DNA from: BOG-908 sp963795825
Lineage (GTDB): Bacteria; Pseudomonadota; Alphaproteobacteria; Acetobacterales; Acetobacteraceae
NCBI GenBank assembly: GCA_963795825.1
Contig: CAWCIW010000004.1
Location: 186,001 to 250,000 of the forward strand
Reading direction: 5' to 3'
DNA length: 64,000 bases
The notes under the pieces were generated by a model. That model had not been told where the DNA came from and made no database searches. It worked only from the letters and a program-made list of their open reading frames with translations. A program made the position numbers and the translations under genes. Of this stretch, positions 43,595 through 52,955 are shown piece after piece. How positions within the stretch are numbered: the stretch's first letter is position 1; each line of letters opens with the position of its first letter.

Positions 43595-44635
43595 ATGATC
43601 GCAATAAAACCACTAGGCCCGGACACAGCAGCCTGGGACAATTTCGTCCAGGCCCAGCCCGACGCCACCTTCTTCCACCTGGCCGCCTGGCGCCAGGTGA
43701 TCGAGTCCGCCTTTTCCCACCGCGCACATTACCTGACCGCCGAGCAGGATGGCGCAATCGTCGGTGTGCTCCCGCTGGTGGAAGTAAAAACCCGCCTGTT
43801 CGGCCACACGCTGATAAGCAACCCGTTCTGCGTGTACGGCGGTCCGCTGGCGGCCAATGCCGAAGCCGCCCGCGCTTTGGCCGACCACGCCGCCGCGCTA
43901 CGTGAAAAAACCGGCGCCAAGGCCTGCGAGTTCCGTTTCCTGCAAGCACCGCCCGACGATTGGCTGGGCGATGGCTGGCAGGAACGCGGCGCGCTCTATG
44001 TCACGTTCCGCCGCGCCATCGTGGCGGATGACGAGGCCAACCTGAAAGCGATCCCGCGCAAGCAGCGCGCCGTTGTGCGCAAGGGCATCGAGCGCGGCCT
44101 GACCGCCAGGACGGACCGCAACGTCGATGCGCTGCATGCGATCTATGCCCAGAGCGTGCGCAATCTCGGCACCCCGGTCTTCGCACGCAAATATTTCCGC
44201 CTGCTCGCGGACGCGTTCGGCGAGGCGCTCGATGTCGTCACCATCTCCGATGCCGGCCAGGATGTGGCGTCGGTGATGAACTTCCGCTGGCGCGACGAGG
44301 TGATCCCGTATTACGGCGGCGGCACCACCGCGGCGCGCGCCTGCTTCGGCAACGACTTCATGTATTGGGAAGTGATGCGCCGCGCGGCCGCGCGCGGCGC
44401 CAGGCTGTTCGATTTCGGCCGCAGCAAGGAGGGCACCGGCGCGTTTTCGTTCAAGAAGAACTGGGGCTTCGCGCCGCAGAAGCTGCCTTATCATTTCAAG
44501 CTCGCGCCGGGCGAGACGATACCCGAGATCAACCCGCTCAACCCGAAATACCGCCTGATGATCGCCGCCTGGAAGCGCCTGCCGATCCCGGTCGCCAACG
44601 CGCTCGGGCCGATACTAGTGCGCGGCGTCGGATGA
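43595..44635 (+). CDS. FemAB family protein, XrtA/PEP-CTERM system-associated
   Basis: A 346-residue tandem-GNAT-fold protein of the FemAB-like group found in exosortase A loci (TIGR03019 type). Motifs include ATFFHLAAWRQVIESAF at the N-terminus, GHTLISNPFCVYGGPLA, KAIPRKQRAVVRKGIERGL and the C-terminal RLFDFGRSKEGTGAFSFKKN-type signature (LFDFGRSKEGTG). It probably transfers an amino-acyl or acyl group to the polymer or its lipid carrier. ATG 43595; the stop overlaps the start of xrtA by four bases. Confidence 0.92.
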   Translation: MIAIKPLGPDTAAWDNFVQAQPDATFFHLAAWRQVIESAFSHRAHYLTAEQDGAIVGVLPLVEVKTRLFGHTLISNPFCVYGGPLAANAEAARALADHAAALREKTGAKACEFRFLQAPPDDWLGDGWQERGALYVTFRRAIVADDEANLKAIPRKQRAVVRKGIERGLTARTDRNVDALHAIYAQSVRNLGTPVFARKYFRLLADAFGEALDVVTISDAGQDVASVMNFRWRDEVIPYYGGGTTAARACFGNDFMYWEVMRRAAARGARLFDFGRSKEGTGAFSFKKNWGFAPQKLPYHFKLAPGETIPEINPLNPKYRLMIAAWKRLPIPVANALGPILVRGVG

Positions 44636-46068
44636 TCCCGGCTGCCGCGCGCCCGGCCTGGATCACCGCCGCAGCCTGCCTCGTTCTGTTGTGCGCGGCG
44701 TTCCACCAGGAGGTGGCGGCCGCCGTGCATGTGTGGAACCGGAGCACCGCATATGGCCATTGCTGGCTGGTGCTGCCGATCGTGGCCTGGCTGCTGTGGG
44801 AGCGTCGCCCGCTGCTCGGCGGCGCCGTACGTCCCGCGGCCTGGCCGGCGCTGGCCGCGATACCGGTGGTCCTGGTCTGGGTGGTGGCGGATTGGCTCGG
44901 CCTGATGGAAGGCCGCCAGCTCGCGCTGGTCGGGTTTGCGGAACTGCTGCTCATCGCCTGCCTGGGCTGGCGCCTGTGGTGGTCGCTTGCCGCGGCGTTC
45001 CTATACCTGGTGTTCCTGGTGCCGTTCGGCGCCTTTCTCACGCCGGCGCTGCAGCGCTTCACCACCGGGTTCATACTCGGCGGCCTGACGCTGCTGGATA
45101 TCCCGTTCCAGGCCGACACCTTCCAGATCACCATTCCGGAAGGCGTGTTCTACGTCGCCGAAGCCTGCGCCGGCCTGCGCTTCCTCATCGCATCCGTGGC
45201 CTTCGGCGTGGTTTACGCGGTGACCATCTTCCGCTCGCCGTGGCGACGCGCGGCGTTCATCGCGGTCTCCTGCGTGGTGCCGGTGGTGGCAAACGGCTTC
45301 CGGGGGCTCGGCATCGTCCTGCTCGGCCATACGCTCGGCAGCGCCGAGGCCGGGGCCGCCGATCACCTGATCTACGGCTACGTGTTCTTCTCCTTCATCA
45401 TTCTTATGCTCGCTTTGTCCGGCCTGCCGTTCCGCCAGGATGTGCCGCTGGCCGACGCGCCGCCCAGCCACCAGCCGCCATACCGGCGGCGGACGTTGCT
45501 GGCTGCCGCCGCCGGCGTGCTGCTGCTGGGGCTGGTGGGCCCGCTCGGCCTGGCGGCACTCGACGCCCGGCCGTCTGCGGCACTCGCCGCGCGCGTGCCC
45601 CGCCTCACGCTGCCGGCCGATTGCCGCGTCGACAGCGCCATCACGGAAGGTGCGACCAGCACGCAGGTTCTGCGGTGCGGCCAGGCCACCGTGCGGGTGA
45701 TCGCCACCGCGCTGCCGCCGGCCGCCAACCCCAGCCGGATACTCGCCGCGGCGCGCGTGCCGGCTCTGGCACCGCTGGACGGCGAGGCGGACAGCGAAGC
45801 CTGGCGGGCGCCGTCCGGTGCGCCTTGGATGCTGTTGACGGTCAAGGAGACCGGCCAGCAATCCGCCTACGCGGTCTGGGTGGACGGCCGGCCGATGCTC
45901 GGCGGCCTGTCGGATCGGCTGCAGATGGCGCGTGACATGCTGGCAACGCGGGCGTCTCCGTCCGTGGCGGTGGCGGTCACGTGGCAGGCGAGCGGGTCCG
46001 ATGGCGGCCAGGGCTTGCGGGCGTTCCTGGCAACACAAAGCGGCCAGAAGGGCAATCCGCTTTTCTGA
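44632..46068 (+). CDS. xrtA: Exosortase A fused to EpsI domain
   Basis: A 478-residue membrane protein. Residues ~1-275 are the exosortase, a transpeptidase-like enzyme of the inner membrane that cleaves PEP-CTERM proteins; about eight hydrophobic segments carry the catalytic Cys in VAEACAGLRFLIAS (~183), Arg in VANGFRGLGIVLLG (~225) and His in AADHLIYGYVFF (~246). Residues ~290-478 are an EpsI-type periplasmic domain (TLPADCRVDS, GAPWMLLTVKETG). This fusion is usual for XrtA. ATG 44632 overlaps the FemAB stop. I find no PEP-CTERM substrate in the window. Confidence 0.93.
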   Translation: MIPAAARPAWITAAACLVLLCAAFHQEVAAAVHVWNRSTAYGHCWLVLPIVAWLLWERRPLLGGAVRPAAWPALAAIPVVLVWVVADWLGLMEGRQLALVGFAELLLIACLGWRLWWSLAAAFLYLVFLVPFGAFLTPALQRFTTGFILGGLTLLDIPFQADTFQITIPEGVFYVAEACAGLRFLIASVAFGVVYAVTIFRSPWRRAAFIAVSCVVPVVANGFRGLGIVLLGHTLGSAEAGAADHLIYGYVFFSFIILMLALSGLPFRQDVPLADAPPSHQPPYRRRTLLAAAAGVLLLGLVGPLGLAALDARPSAALAARVPRLTLPADCRVDSAITEGATSTQVLRCGQATVRVIATALPPAANPSRILAAARVPALAPLDGEADSEAWRAPSGAPWMLLTVKETGQQSAYAVWVDGRPMLGGLSDRLQMARDMLATRASPSVAVAVTWQASGSDGGQGLRAFLATQSGQKGNPLF

Positions 46069-46087
46069 CCTGGCGGCGCCCACCCGC

Positions 46088-47122
46088 TCAGGACGCGAAC
46101 GCCTTCCGCCGCACCTCCCCGATCACCCGCCGTACCAGTGCCTCGCCCGACCAGGCCCGGTGCAGCGTCGCCCAATGCAGCATCTGGCCGCCTTGCGCGA
46201 GAGTCAGCTTGTAGCGCTCGGCGCCCCCGAGCAGATCGTAGACGCGCGCGCCCAAAGCCGCGTAATGCGCAATCGCCAGCGTATGACACACCAGGCCCGG
46301 CTTCAGCCGTGCGTCTTCCGTGGGTGCGAACCCGCTCTGGTAGCTCGACGCCACGCCGTCCTGCACGAAATTATACAGCGTGCCGACATGCTGCCCGCCG
46401 GCTGTGATGCGCAACAGGTCCGCCTCGCCGCGCGGCCAGGCGCGGGCGATCAGCGCAGCGTGGAACAGGCGCATCGCCGGCTCGGCGAACGCGCCGGGTT
46501 GCCGCCGCCGGCGCCAGGATTCTTGGTGCAGCTCCACCATCTCGGCGAACGAAGCCAGCGCCGCTTCCAGCGTGCCGGCCCGCACCAGGGTCAGTTCCGG
46601 CCCGTATAGCCGCATAGACCGCCTGATCTGTGCCCGCGCATTGGCGCTCAGCGTTTCGAGATACGGCCGCCCGAGCTGGTCCAGCCGCACGGCGGGCGCC
46701 CAGCGACTCTGCTCCACCTGCAGCGCGCCGGCGCGCGCGGCTGCGGCCAAAGTGGCGTCGTCCACGCCGGACAGCACCAGCCGCCCGCGCCCGCGCGCCA
46801 CCCGCAAGGCGCCCGCGATATCCACCCCCGCCCCGCGCACCGCGAGCAGGCCGTTATGCTCGATGAAGATGCCGTCCTGAATCGCGTCCCCTGTCTGGTT
46901 CAGCCAGGTCCGGTGCCGCCCCGCGCCGAGCAGCGCCAGCGCCACATCCGCGCCATCCTGCGTGACGGCCAGCAGCCTTGCCTGGGCGAAGCGCTGTTCG
47001 GCCAGGCAGCCGAGGAGCGTCCAGCTCCGGAAAAACCCGGCGTCCGCGCGCGACTCCACCGCCTGCCAACGTTGCGCAAGTGTGTGGGGATTGCCGATGG
47101 GCTCTACGGTGATGCGCTGCAA
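46088..47122 (-). CDS. GNAT-fold acetyltransferase, BioF2/CelD-like
   Basis: A 344-residue protein of the Acetyltransf_6 group (FemAB-like, named from CelD of cellulose loci). Features: FFRSWTLLGCLAEQ, the central basic helix YLETLSANARAQIRRSMRLYG (~150-170 in pieces), and the C-terminal GGQHVGTLYNFVQDGVASSY, LKPGLVCHTLAIAHYAALG and YDLLGGAERYKLTLA. It is convergent with xrtA. The TTG at 47122 is the only start near the N-terminal conserved part. It may modify the polysaccharide with an acyl group; donor and acceptor unknown. Confidence 0.82.
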   Translation of the reverse strand: MQRITVEPIGNPHTLAQRWQAVESRADAGFFRSWTLLGCLAEQRFAQARLLAVTQDGADVALALLGAGRHRTWLNQTGDAIQDGIFIEHNGLLAVRGAGVDIAGALRVARGRGRLVLSGVDDATLAAAARAGALQVEQSRWAPAVRLDQLGRPYLETLSANARAQIRRSMRLYGPELTLVRAGTLEAALASFAEMVELHQESWRRRRQPGAFAEPAMRLFHAALIARAWPRGEADLLRITAGGQHVGTLYNFVQDGVASSYQSGFAPTEDARLKPGLVCHTLAIAHYAALGARVYDLLGGAERYKLTLAQGGQMLHWATLHRAWSGEALVRRVIGEVRRKAFAS

Positions 47123-47274
47123 ACCAGCCGATCGTATCGCCTAATCATCAAGCAAAAGTAAGGCATGCGCCGCCATTTTGAAATATCGCGCGAACACCCG
47201 GACGGCGCGCCGGGACTGATCGCCCGCGCAACACAGGCCTTGCCTTGCGCGGGCGATCGGGCGCAGCCACGCGC

Positions 47275-48021
47275 ATGTCGCTCGCCGATCTGCCCTCGCT
47301 GCTGCTCATTCCGCCGCTGAACTGCCTGGTGGCCGCCTGCGCCGGCGCCGTGCTGCACCGCCGCCGCGCCGGCCGCGTGCTGCTGGCCTGCGGCCTCGCG
47401 GGCCTGGTGGTGTTCTCCGTGCCGCTCGTCTCCGGCCTGCTGATCGTCTCGCTGGAGGGCGGCCTGCCGACGCAGCCGGACGCGGCGGCCCCTCCGCAGG
47501 CCATCATCATCCTGAGCGCGGACCTGGTGGCCGTCCAAGCCGAAGTGCCGGGCGGGGTGGGCTTCACCGTCGGCAGCCTGACGCTCGAGCGCGAACGGGC
47601 AGGGGCTGCGCTGGCCAGGCATGTGGGCCTGCCGATCCTGGTCTCCGGCGGCGCGATACGCCGCGGCGCGCCCAGTCTGGCGGTGCTGATGGCGCTGAGC
47701 CTGCACAATGATTTCGGGCTCGCCCCGCAATGGCTGGAGGACCGCTCGCTCGACACCTGGCAGAACGCCGCGCGCTCGGCCGCCATCCTGCGCGCCGCCG
47801 GCATCGACAGCGCGTATGTCGTCACCAGCGCCTGGCACATGCGACGCGCGCTGATCGCCTTCCGCGCCGCCGGCTTCCCTGTGGTGGCCGCGCCCGCCGA
47901 GCCGGATGTGTCGCCGAGGCTGGCGCTGGCCAGCCTGGTGCCGCGTATCAGCGCCTGGCAGCAGAGCTATTGGGCCATACACGAGTGGATCGGTTGCGCC
48001 TGGTACGCCCTGCATGCCTGA
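47275..48021 (+). CDS. YdcF/ElyC family protein (DUF218)
   Basis: A 248-residue membrane-anchored DUF218 protein. Two N-terminal hydrophobic segments (LIPPLNCLVAACAGAVL and VLLACGLAGLVVFSVPL) precede the DUF218 domain: AIIILSADLV, LPILVSGGAI, LEDRSLDTWQNAARSAAIL and VVTSAWHMRRALIAFRAAG. The family includes ElyC, involved in envelope precursor or lipid-carrier metabolism, but the biochemical activity is not settled. It overlaps the next gene by eight bases and lies in a divergent pair with the CelD-like gene. Confidence 0.85.
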   Translation: MSLADLPSLLLIPPLNCLVAACAGAVLHRRRAGRVLLACGLAGLVVFSVPLVSGLLIVSLEGGLPTQPDAAAPPQAIIILSADLVAVQAEVPGGVGFTVGSLTLERERAGAALARHVGLPILVSGGAIRRGAPSLAVLMALSLHNDFGLAPQWLEDRSLDTWQNAARSAAILRAAGIDSAYVVTSAWHMRRALIAFRAAGFPVVAAPAEPDVSPRLALASLVPRISAWQQSYWAIHEWIGCAWYALHA

Positions 48022-49093
48022 CGCGGCGGCCCTCACCCTGCGCGAAGTGGCCGACCCCGATGCCCTGTCGGCGGACGCCCTGGCGCTGCTCGGGCAGGAC
48101 GCGTTTTCCACCCTCGCCTGGTATCGCGCCACGCTGGCGGCCGGCCTGCCGGATCGGGCGCGGCCCGCCTTCCAGGTCGTCGAGGCCGGCGGCCAGACGC
48201 TCGCCGTGCTGCCGATGCTGCGCCAGGGCAGCGCGCTCTCGGCGCTGGCCACGCCCTATACCTGCCTGTGGCAACCGCTGCTGGCGCCCGGCCTCGCTGA
48301 AGGGCAGCTCCACGCGATCGGCGGCGTGCTTGCGCGCGGCTGGCGCCGCCACGGCACGGTCCGTCTGGAAGCGATGCCGGCCGGCGACTCGGCTTTGGAC
48401 GCGCTGCTCGCGGGGCTGCGCGCAGGTGGATTACGTGGCCTTGCGTACGCGCATTTCGGCAACTGGCACGAGCGCGTGGCTGGGCAGGGGTGGGACGCCT
48501 ATCTCGCCGGCCGGCCGCGCCGCCTGCGCACCGCGATCACGCGCCAGACGCGCCGCCTGACCGCGGCGCCCGGCTTCGCGTTCGCCCTGGTCCAAGGCGC
48601 GGCCGGCCTCGACCAGGCGATCGCCGACTACGAGACCGTGTTCGACGCGAGCTGGAAGCAGCCCGAGCCGTATCCCGCCTTCAACCCCGCGCTGATGCGG
48701 GCCAGCGCGCAGAACGGCACGCTGCGCCTCGGCATCCTCCGCCTGCACGGCGAACCGATCGCCGCGCAATTGTGGATCGTCCACCGGGGCTGGGCCGGCG
48801 TGCTAAAGCTGGCCTACCACGAGGCGCACAAGGCCTGGGCGCCGGGAAACGTGCTGACCGGCCTCGTGATCCGCCATCTGCTCGAGCACGACGCCATCGC
48901 GGAGATCGATTTCGGGCGCGGCGACGACGAGTACAAGCAGCAATGGGCCCAGGCGCGTCGCCAGCGCGTCGGGTTACTTTTGGCGAATCCGCTGACGGCG
49001 CGCGGGGGTTTGCAGATCCTGCGACACGCGCTGGGCCGGTGGCGGCGTGCGTCGCAGAAACCTGCGGCCGCGCCCGACCCTAGAACCTCTTGA
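48014..49093 (+). CDS. GNAT-fold acetyltransferase, BioF2/CelD-like (second copy)
   Basis: A 359-residue Acetyltransf_6 protein, the third FemAB-like protein of this locus. Visible parts: DAFSTLAWYRATLAAGL, LRTAITRQTRRLTA (basic helix, ~165), ETVFDASWKQPEPYPAFNPA, LHGEPIAAQLWIVHRGWAG and IDFGRGDDEYKQQWAQARRQR, the last being the conserved C-terminal signature. ATG 48014 overlaps the YdcF-like gene. It is convergent with, and overlaps by 14 bases, the small GNAT gene on the other strand. Confidence 0.83.
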   Translation: MPDAAALTLREVADPDALSADALALLGQDAFSTLAWYRATLAAGLPDRARPAFQVVEAGGQTLAVLPMLRQGSALSALATPYTCLWQPLLAPGLAEGQLHAIGGVLARGWRRHGTVRLEAMPAGDSALDALLAGLRAGGLRGLAYAHFGNWHERVAGQGWDAYLAGRPRRLRTAITRQTRRLTAAPGFAFALVQGAAGLDQAIADYETVFDASWKQPEPYPAFNPALMRASAQNGTLRLGILRLHGEPIAAQLWIVHRGWAGVLKLAYHEAHKAWAPGNVLTGLVIRHLLEHDAIAEIDFGRGDDEYKQQWAQARRQRVGLLLANPLTARGGLQILRHALGRWRRASQKPAAAPDPRTS

Positions 49094-49523
49094 CCATGAA
49101 GAAACGGCTGTGCGGCGCGGGATAATCCTTGATCTCGCCCAGCACGGCATAGCCGAGCCGCGCGTAGAACGGCTGCGCCTGGAACGAGAACGTATCCAGC
49201 CAGGCGCCGATGCAGCCGCGCCGCGCCGCCTCCGCCTCCGCCTGTGCCAGCAGGTCCGAACCTATGCCCTTGCCCTGCAAAGGTTCAGGCACCACCAGCA
49301 TCGATACGAACATCCAGTCCCAGTACGTGTCCGCCCACAGACCGCCGGTGATCTGTCCGAGCTTGTCGTGGACCAGCAAGGCCAGCGAGCTCATCGGCTG
49401 CTCGCGGCCGACCCGGCGCTCGTTCCACAGGTCGAGCACGGCCGCCAGTGCGCGGCGTTCCGCGCGTTGCGGGGTGCGGCGGAGCGCGATGCTGTAGGAC
49501 GGCGTGGGTTCGGACATGGGCAT
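49080..49523 (-). CDS. GNAT family N-acetyltransferase
   Basis: A 147-residue single-domain GNAT protein. LVVPEPLQGKGIGSDLLAQAEAEAARRG contains the acetyl-CoA loop (QGKGIG), and GAWLDTFSFQAQPFYARLGYAVLGEIKDYP is the common C-terminal half (quoted in parts: LDTFSFQAQPFYARLGY). ATG 49523 is followed by a second ATG six bases on. It lies just downstream (minus strand) of the XrtA-type glycosyltransferase. Substrate unknown. Confidence 0.85.
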   Translation of the reverse strand: MPMSEPTPSYSIALRRTPQRAERRALAAVLDLWNERRVGREQPMSSLALLVHDKLGQITGGLWADTYWDWMFVSMLVVPEPLQGKGIGSDLLAQAEAEAARRGCIGAWLDTFSFQAQPFYARLGYAVLGEIKDYPAPHSRFFMVKRF

Positions 49524-49558
49524 GTTAGCTTCGCCTGACCGGGTTGAACGCACGGGGT

Positions 49559-50755
49559 TTAGGGACGCAGATCTGCATCCATCTTGGCAAGTACCGCCGG
49601 CCAGGCGTAGCCGCGCTCCATGGCGGCGCGCGCGGCGGATCCCACGCCGGCATGCCCGCCTGCCAGCACCTCGCACACGCAGCGTTCGAAATCCGCAGCA
49701 CCTTCCGCCACCAGCAATTCGGTGCCGGCCTGCGCCCGCACGCCCTCGAACGCGCCGGGCGAGGCGATCACCGGCCGCCCCATCGCCATGCCTTCCAGCA
49801 CCTTGTTCTGTATGCCGCGCGCGATGCGCAACGGGCATACGATCGCGTCCGCATGCGCCACGTAGGGACGCACATCCTCCACGCGCCCGGTCACCCGCAC
49901 GCCGGCAACTGCCGCCAGCGCACTCACCTCCGGCGTGGGGTTCGCGCCGACCGCCCAGAACGTGATACCCGGGACGCGCGCGCGCAGAAGCGGCATGACC
50001 TCCTGTGCAAACCAGATCGCCGCATCCGCATTCGGCCAGTAATCCATGTTGCCGGTGAAAACCACGTTCGGCGCCAGATCGCCGAATGGCGACGCAAAGG
50101 TATGATGCGGAGAAAACCGTTCCAGGTCCACACCGTTCTCGAGTGCTGCCACGCGTGGTGCGACTTCCGGCGCAAGTGCCACGAAACGGTCGGCTTCAGG
50201 TTGCGACACGAAGAATGTCCTGTCGCACGCGGCGGCACAGGACCGCTCGTAGCGCAGCAGGTTGCGCGCTTCGCGGGCCCAGACGAAACGCATCGGGTAT
50301 TTCGCATCAAGCGCGTATTCGGCCCATTTCTCCGAATCTATGTCGATCGCGTCGAGTATCTTGCGCGGACCGTCCACGCCGATCACATACGGCGCCATCG
50401 CCACGGAATAGATATACACCACGTCCATGCGCGTGCGCGCCATCGTGGCATCCACCCAAAGCTGCAGCGCCGGCGCGTAGTAGAAATCCGGCATCAGTGG
50501 GCGGCCGGGGCGCGCGCGCAGCAGGGCACGCAGTTTCTGCACGCGACGATCGATCGGGAAAGCGCCCACGCTCGCGCATAGGCCTTGCATCTTGGCGACA
50601 TGCGCCATGTCCGCCGGATCGTCCACCACGCAGCCGAGATGGATGCGATAGTCGCGCGCCAGATGTTCGACGAGATGCCAGCCGCGTATCTTCTCCCCCT
50701 TGTTCAGCGGCCAGGGGATGCGGTGGCTGAGGAAGAGGAGGTCGCGGTCCGGCAT
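49559..50755 (-). CDS. XrtA/PEP-CTERM system glycosyltransferase (TIGR03087 type)
   Basis: A 398-residue GT4-like glycosyltransferase of a branch restricted to exosortase A loci. Start motif LLFLSHRIPWPLNKGEKIRG is diagnostic; further DAIDIDSEKWAEYA, ENGVDLERFSPHHTF, VVFTGNMDYWPNADAAIWF and IARGIQNKVLEGMAMGRPVI carry the donor site. ATG 50755 gives MPDRDLLFLSHR; a longer upstream reading adds unrelated residues. It diverges from the nucleotidyltransferase/phosphatase fusion. Confidence 0.92.
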   Translation of the reverse strand: MPDRDLLFLSHRIPWPLNKGEKIRGWHLVEHLARDYRIHLGCVVDDPADMAHVAKMQGLCASVGAFPIDRRVQKLRALLRARPGRPLMPDFYYAPALQLWVDATMARTRMDVVYIYSVAMAPYVIGVDGPRKILDAIDIDSEKWAEYALDAKYPMRFVWAREARNLLRYERSCAAACDRTFFVSQPEADRFVALAPEVAPRVAALENGVDLERFSPHHTFASPFGDLAPNVVFTGNMDYWPNADAAIWFAQEVMPLLRARVPGITFWAVGANPTPEVSALAAVAGVRVTGRVEDVRPYVAHADAIVCPLRIARGIQNKVLEGMAMGRPVIASPGAFEGVRAQAGTELLVAEGAADFERCVCEVLAGGHAGVGSAARAAMERGYAWPAVLAKMDADLRP

Positions 50756-50868
50756 GCTCCAGATGTATGCGCAGGAGCCGAGACATTGCAAATGCGAAAG
50801 CAAACGCCCGGGGCCGTTCCGCAAACGAGCGCTTGCCTTGTTGCCTTGCCTTGACGCACACGAACATC

Positions 50869-52073
50869 ATGCACATCCGCCCGGCCACCCTGCACCAATG
50901 CGTGATCCTGGCGGATGGTCTGGCCGGTGCGAACGGTGTGGCACCCAACCCGCTGCTTGCAGTCGGCGGCCGTCCGTTCCTCGCATGGCAGATGCGCGAA
51001 ATGCTGCGCTTCGGGGTGGACGATTTTCTCATCCTGAGCCCACGCCTGGATCCCGCGTTGCAGAATGAAGTGTTTGCCGCGAGCGATGCGCTGCCCAAAC
51101 GCGTCACCCTGCGCTTTGCCACGCATCCCGAGGGGACCGGCACCGGCGGCGCGCTGCACCACGCCGGTGCACATCTGGCCGAGCGCTTCCTGCTCTGCGA
51201 CGGCGCGTCCCTGTTCGATTGCAACATCGCGGCCCTGCTCGCCGGCTTCGCGTCAGACCCTTCCGACAGCCTCGCGCGCATCGTGGTGCGCGAAAGCCCC
51301 GGTGGCGGCCTCGCACTCGACGGCGATCGCGTTATTGCCTGGCGCAGCAATGCGCCGGACGGCGCGACCGGGCTGGCGTCCGCTGGCATCATGGCACTTG
51401 ACCGCCGGATCTGCGCACACCTTTCCGCAAGCTGCGCGCTGGAGCACGATTTGCTGGCGCCGATGGCCGAAGCCGGTGCCCTGCGCGCCACCGTGCAGCA
51501 TGGCTGGTTTGCCGATCTGCGCGTGCCGGCCGACCTGGCCCACGCGCGACGCGAGCTCGCCGCCTGCATGGACCGGCCGGCACTCTTCCTGGACCGCGAT
51601 GGCGTGCTGAACGTCGATCACGGCTATGTCGGCAGCCAGGACCGTTGGGAGTGGGTGACGGGCGCGCGCGAGGCGGTGGCGGCCGCCACGGCGCATGGCT
51701 GGCACGTGTTCATCGTGACCAACCAGGCCGGTATCGCGCGCGGCCTGTACGGCGAGCCGGAAATGGGCGCGTTGCAGGTCTGGGTGGCCGACGAATTGCG
51801 TCGCGCGGGCGGTGCACGCTGGATGATTGGCGTTTCTGCCCGTATCACACGGAGGGCAAGATCGACGCGTATCGGCGCGACAGCGACTGGCGCAAGCCCG
51901 CACCTGGGATGTTGAACGATCTGGTAAAGGCCTGGGATCTCAACGTGCGCCATTGCGTGATGGTTGGCGACAAGGATACCGATGTTGCGGCGGGCGTGGC
52001 GGCGGGGATGCGTAGTCTGCTGTTTCCTGGGGGGGATCTTTTGGGGTTCTTGCGGGATGCTGGAATGTTTTAG
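50869..52073 (+). CDS. Nucleotidyltransferase-HAD phosphatase fusion (heptose GmhB/HddA-like; one apparent frameshift)
   Basis: A ~401-residue two-domain protein. Residues ~1-225 are a sugar-phosphate nucleotidyltransferase-like fold (QCVILADGLAGANG, degenerate at the nucleotide loop; NPLLAVGGRPFLAWQ; LRFATHPEGTGTGGALHHA). Residues ~228-401 are a HAD-IIIA phosphatase of the GmhB type: ALFLDRDGVLNVDHGY, VFIVTNQAGIARG, WRKPAPGML and MVGDKDTDVAAG. The zinc-binding loop of GmhB is only partly kept (CPYH present, the later Cys pair replaced). The frame breaks near 51810 (one missing base). It probably supplies an activated heptose or related sugar for the polymer. Confidence 0.8.
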
Positions 52074-52082
52074 GTCAGGGAA

Positions 52083-52143
52083 GAGAAAGCAAGGTCTTCT
52101 TTTCTGAAGAAAAGAAACAAAAGACTTTTGACTCCGCTGTCGC
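52083..52143. repeat. Dispersed hairpin repeat, single left-type half
   Basis: AAGGTCTTCTTTTCTGAAGAAAAGAAAC then AAAAGACTTTTGACTCCGCTGTCG (seen in pieces). It lies between convergent genes, the nucleotidyltransferase/phosphatase fusion (+) and phoB (-). Its CTCCGCTGTCG arm matches that of the copy at 40749-40905, but the partner arm is missing. Confidence 0.78.
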
Positions 52144-52173
52144 GCGCTTCCTGAAACGCTTTGACCGTGCTGC

Positions 52174-52885
52174 TTATACAGGTTCGGTATCCAACGCGTA
52201 TCCTGCGGCTCTACGGTACGCACGACGTCGAGTTCGCCGTCGCCGTTTATGGATTTGCGCAACCGCCGATGTGGACATCGACCGTTCGTGGCTCGACATG
52301 GATGTCCGGCCCCCACACCGCATCCAGCAGTTCCTCGCGCGAGAATACCCGGCGGGGATGCTGCATCAGGAATTCCAGCAGCCGGAATTCGGTGGGGCCC
52401 AGATGCACGGCCCGGCCATTGCGCTGCACGCGGTGCGCTGCGAGGTCCATGGCGATGTCGTGGAACGCGAGCCTGCCTTTCGTGGTCACAGCGTTCGAGC
52501 GGCGCAGCAGGGCGCGCATGCGGGCGAGCAGCGCATCCATGTTGAACGGCTTGGTGATGTAGTCGTCGGCGCCGGTGTTGAGGCCGCGCACCGCGTCCTG
52601 GTCCTCGGTGCGTGCGGTGACCATGATCACCGGAAGATCGCGCGTGTTCGGCCGGCGGCGGATCTGGCGGCAGACCTCGATGCCGGACATGACCGGCAGC
52701 ATCCAGTCCAGCAGCACGATGTCGGGTTGTGCTTCGGCGATGCGCGTCAGGGCTTCCTGGCCATCGGCCGCCTCATCGACGCGGAAACCCTGTTTTTCCA
52801 GGTTATAGCGCAGCATCGTGGCAAGTGCTGCTTCGTCCTCCACGACGAGCACCAGCGGTTTGGCAGACTTGCGGATATCCGACAT
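52174..52885 (-). CDS. phoB: Phosphate regulon response regulator PhoB (two apparent frameshifts)
   Basis: A 237-residue OmpR-family regulator. Receiver domain: VLVVEDEAALATMLRYNLE, phosphorylated Asp in DIVLLDWMLPVMSG, Thr in MVTARTED, Lys in ITKPFNM. The winged-helix DNA-binding domain contains VHLGPTEFRLLEFLMQHPRR and VEPRTVDVHI. The frame breaks near 52257 and 52211, each fitting one missing base, and ends RAAGYALDTEPV with TAA at 52174. It is last in the pst operon. No phoR gene is in the window. The Pho boxes in front of phoD and pstS are its probable targets. Confidence 0.92.
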
Positions 52886-52955
52886 GCGTTCAGCCTTCCT
52901 TGCCTGGTGTGTCGTCGTCGCGCGGCTCGCACGGCCGCATACGGCGTAGTTCGCA

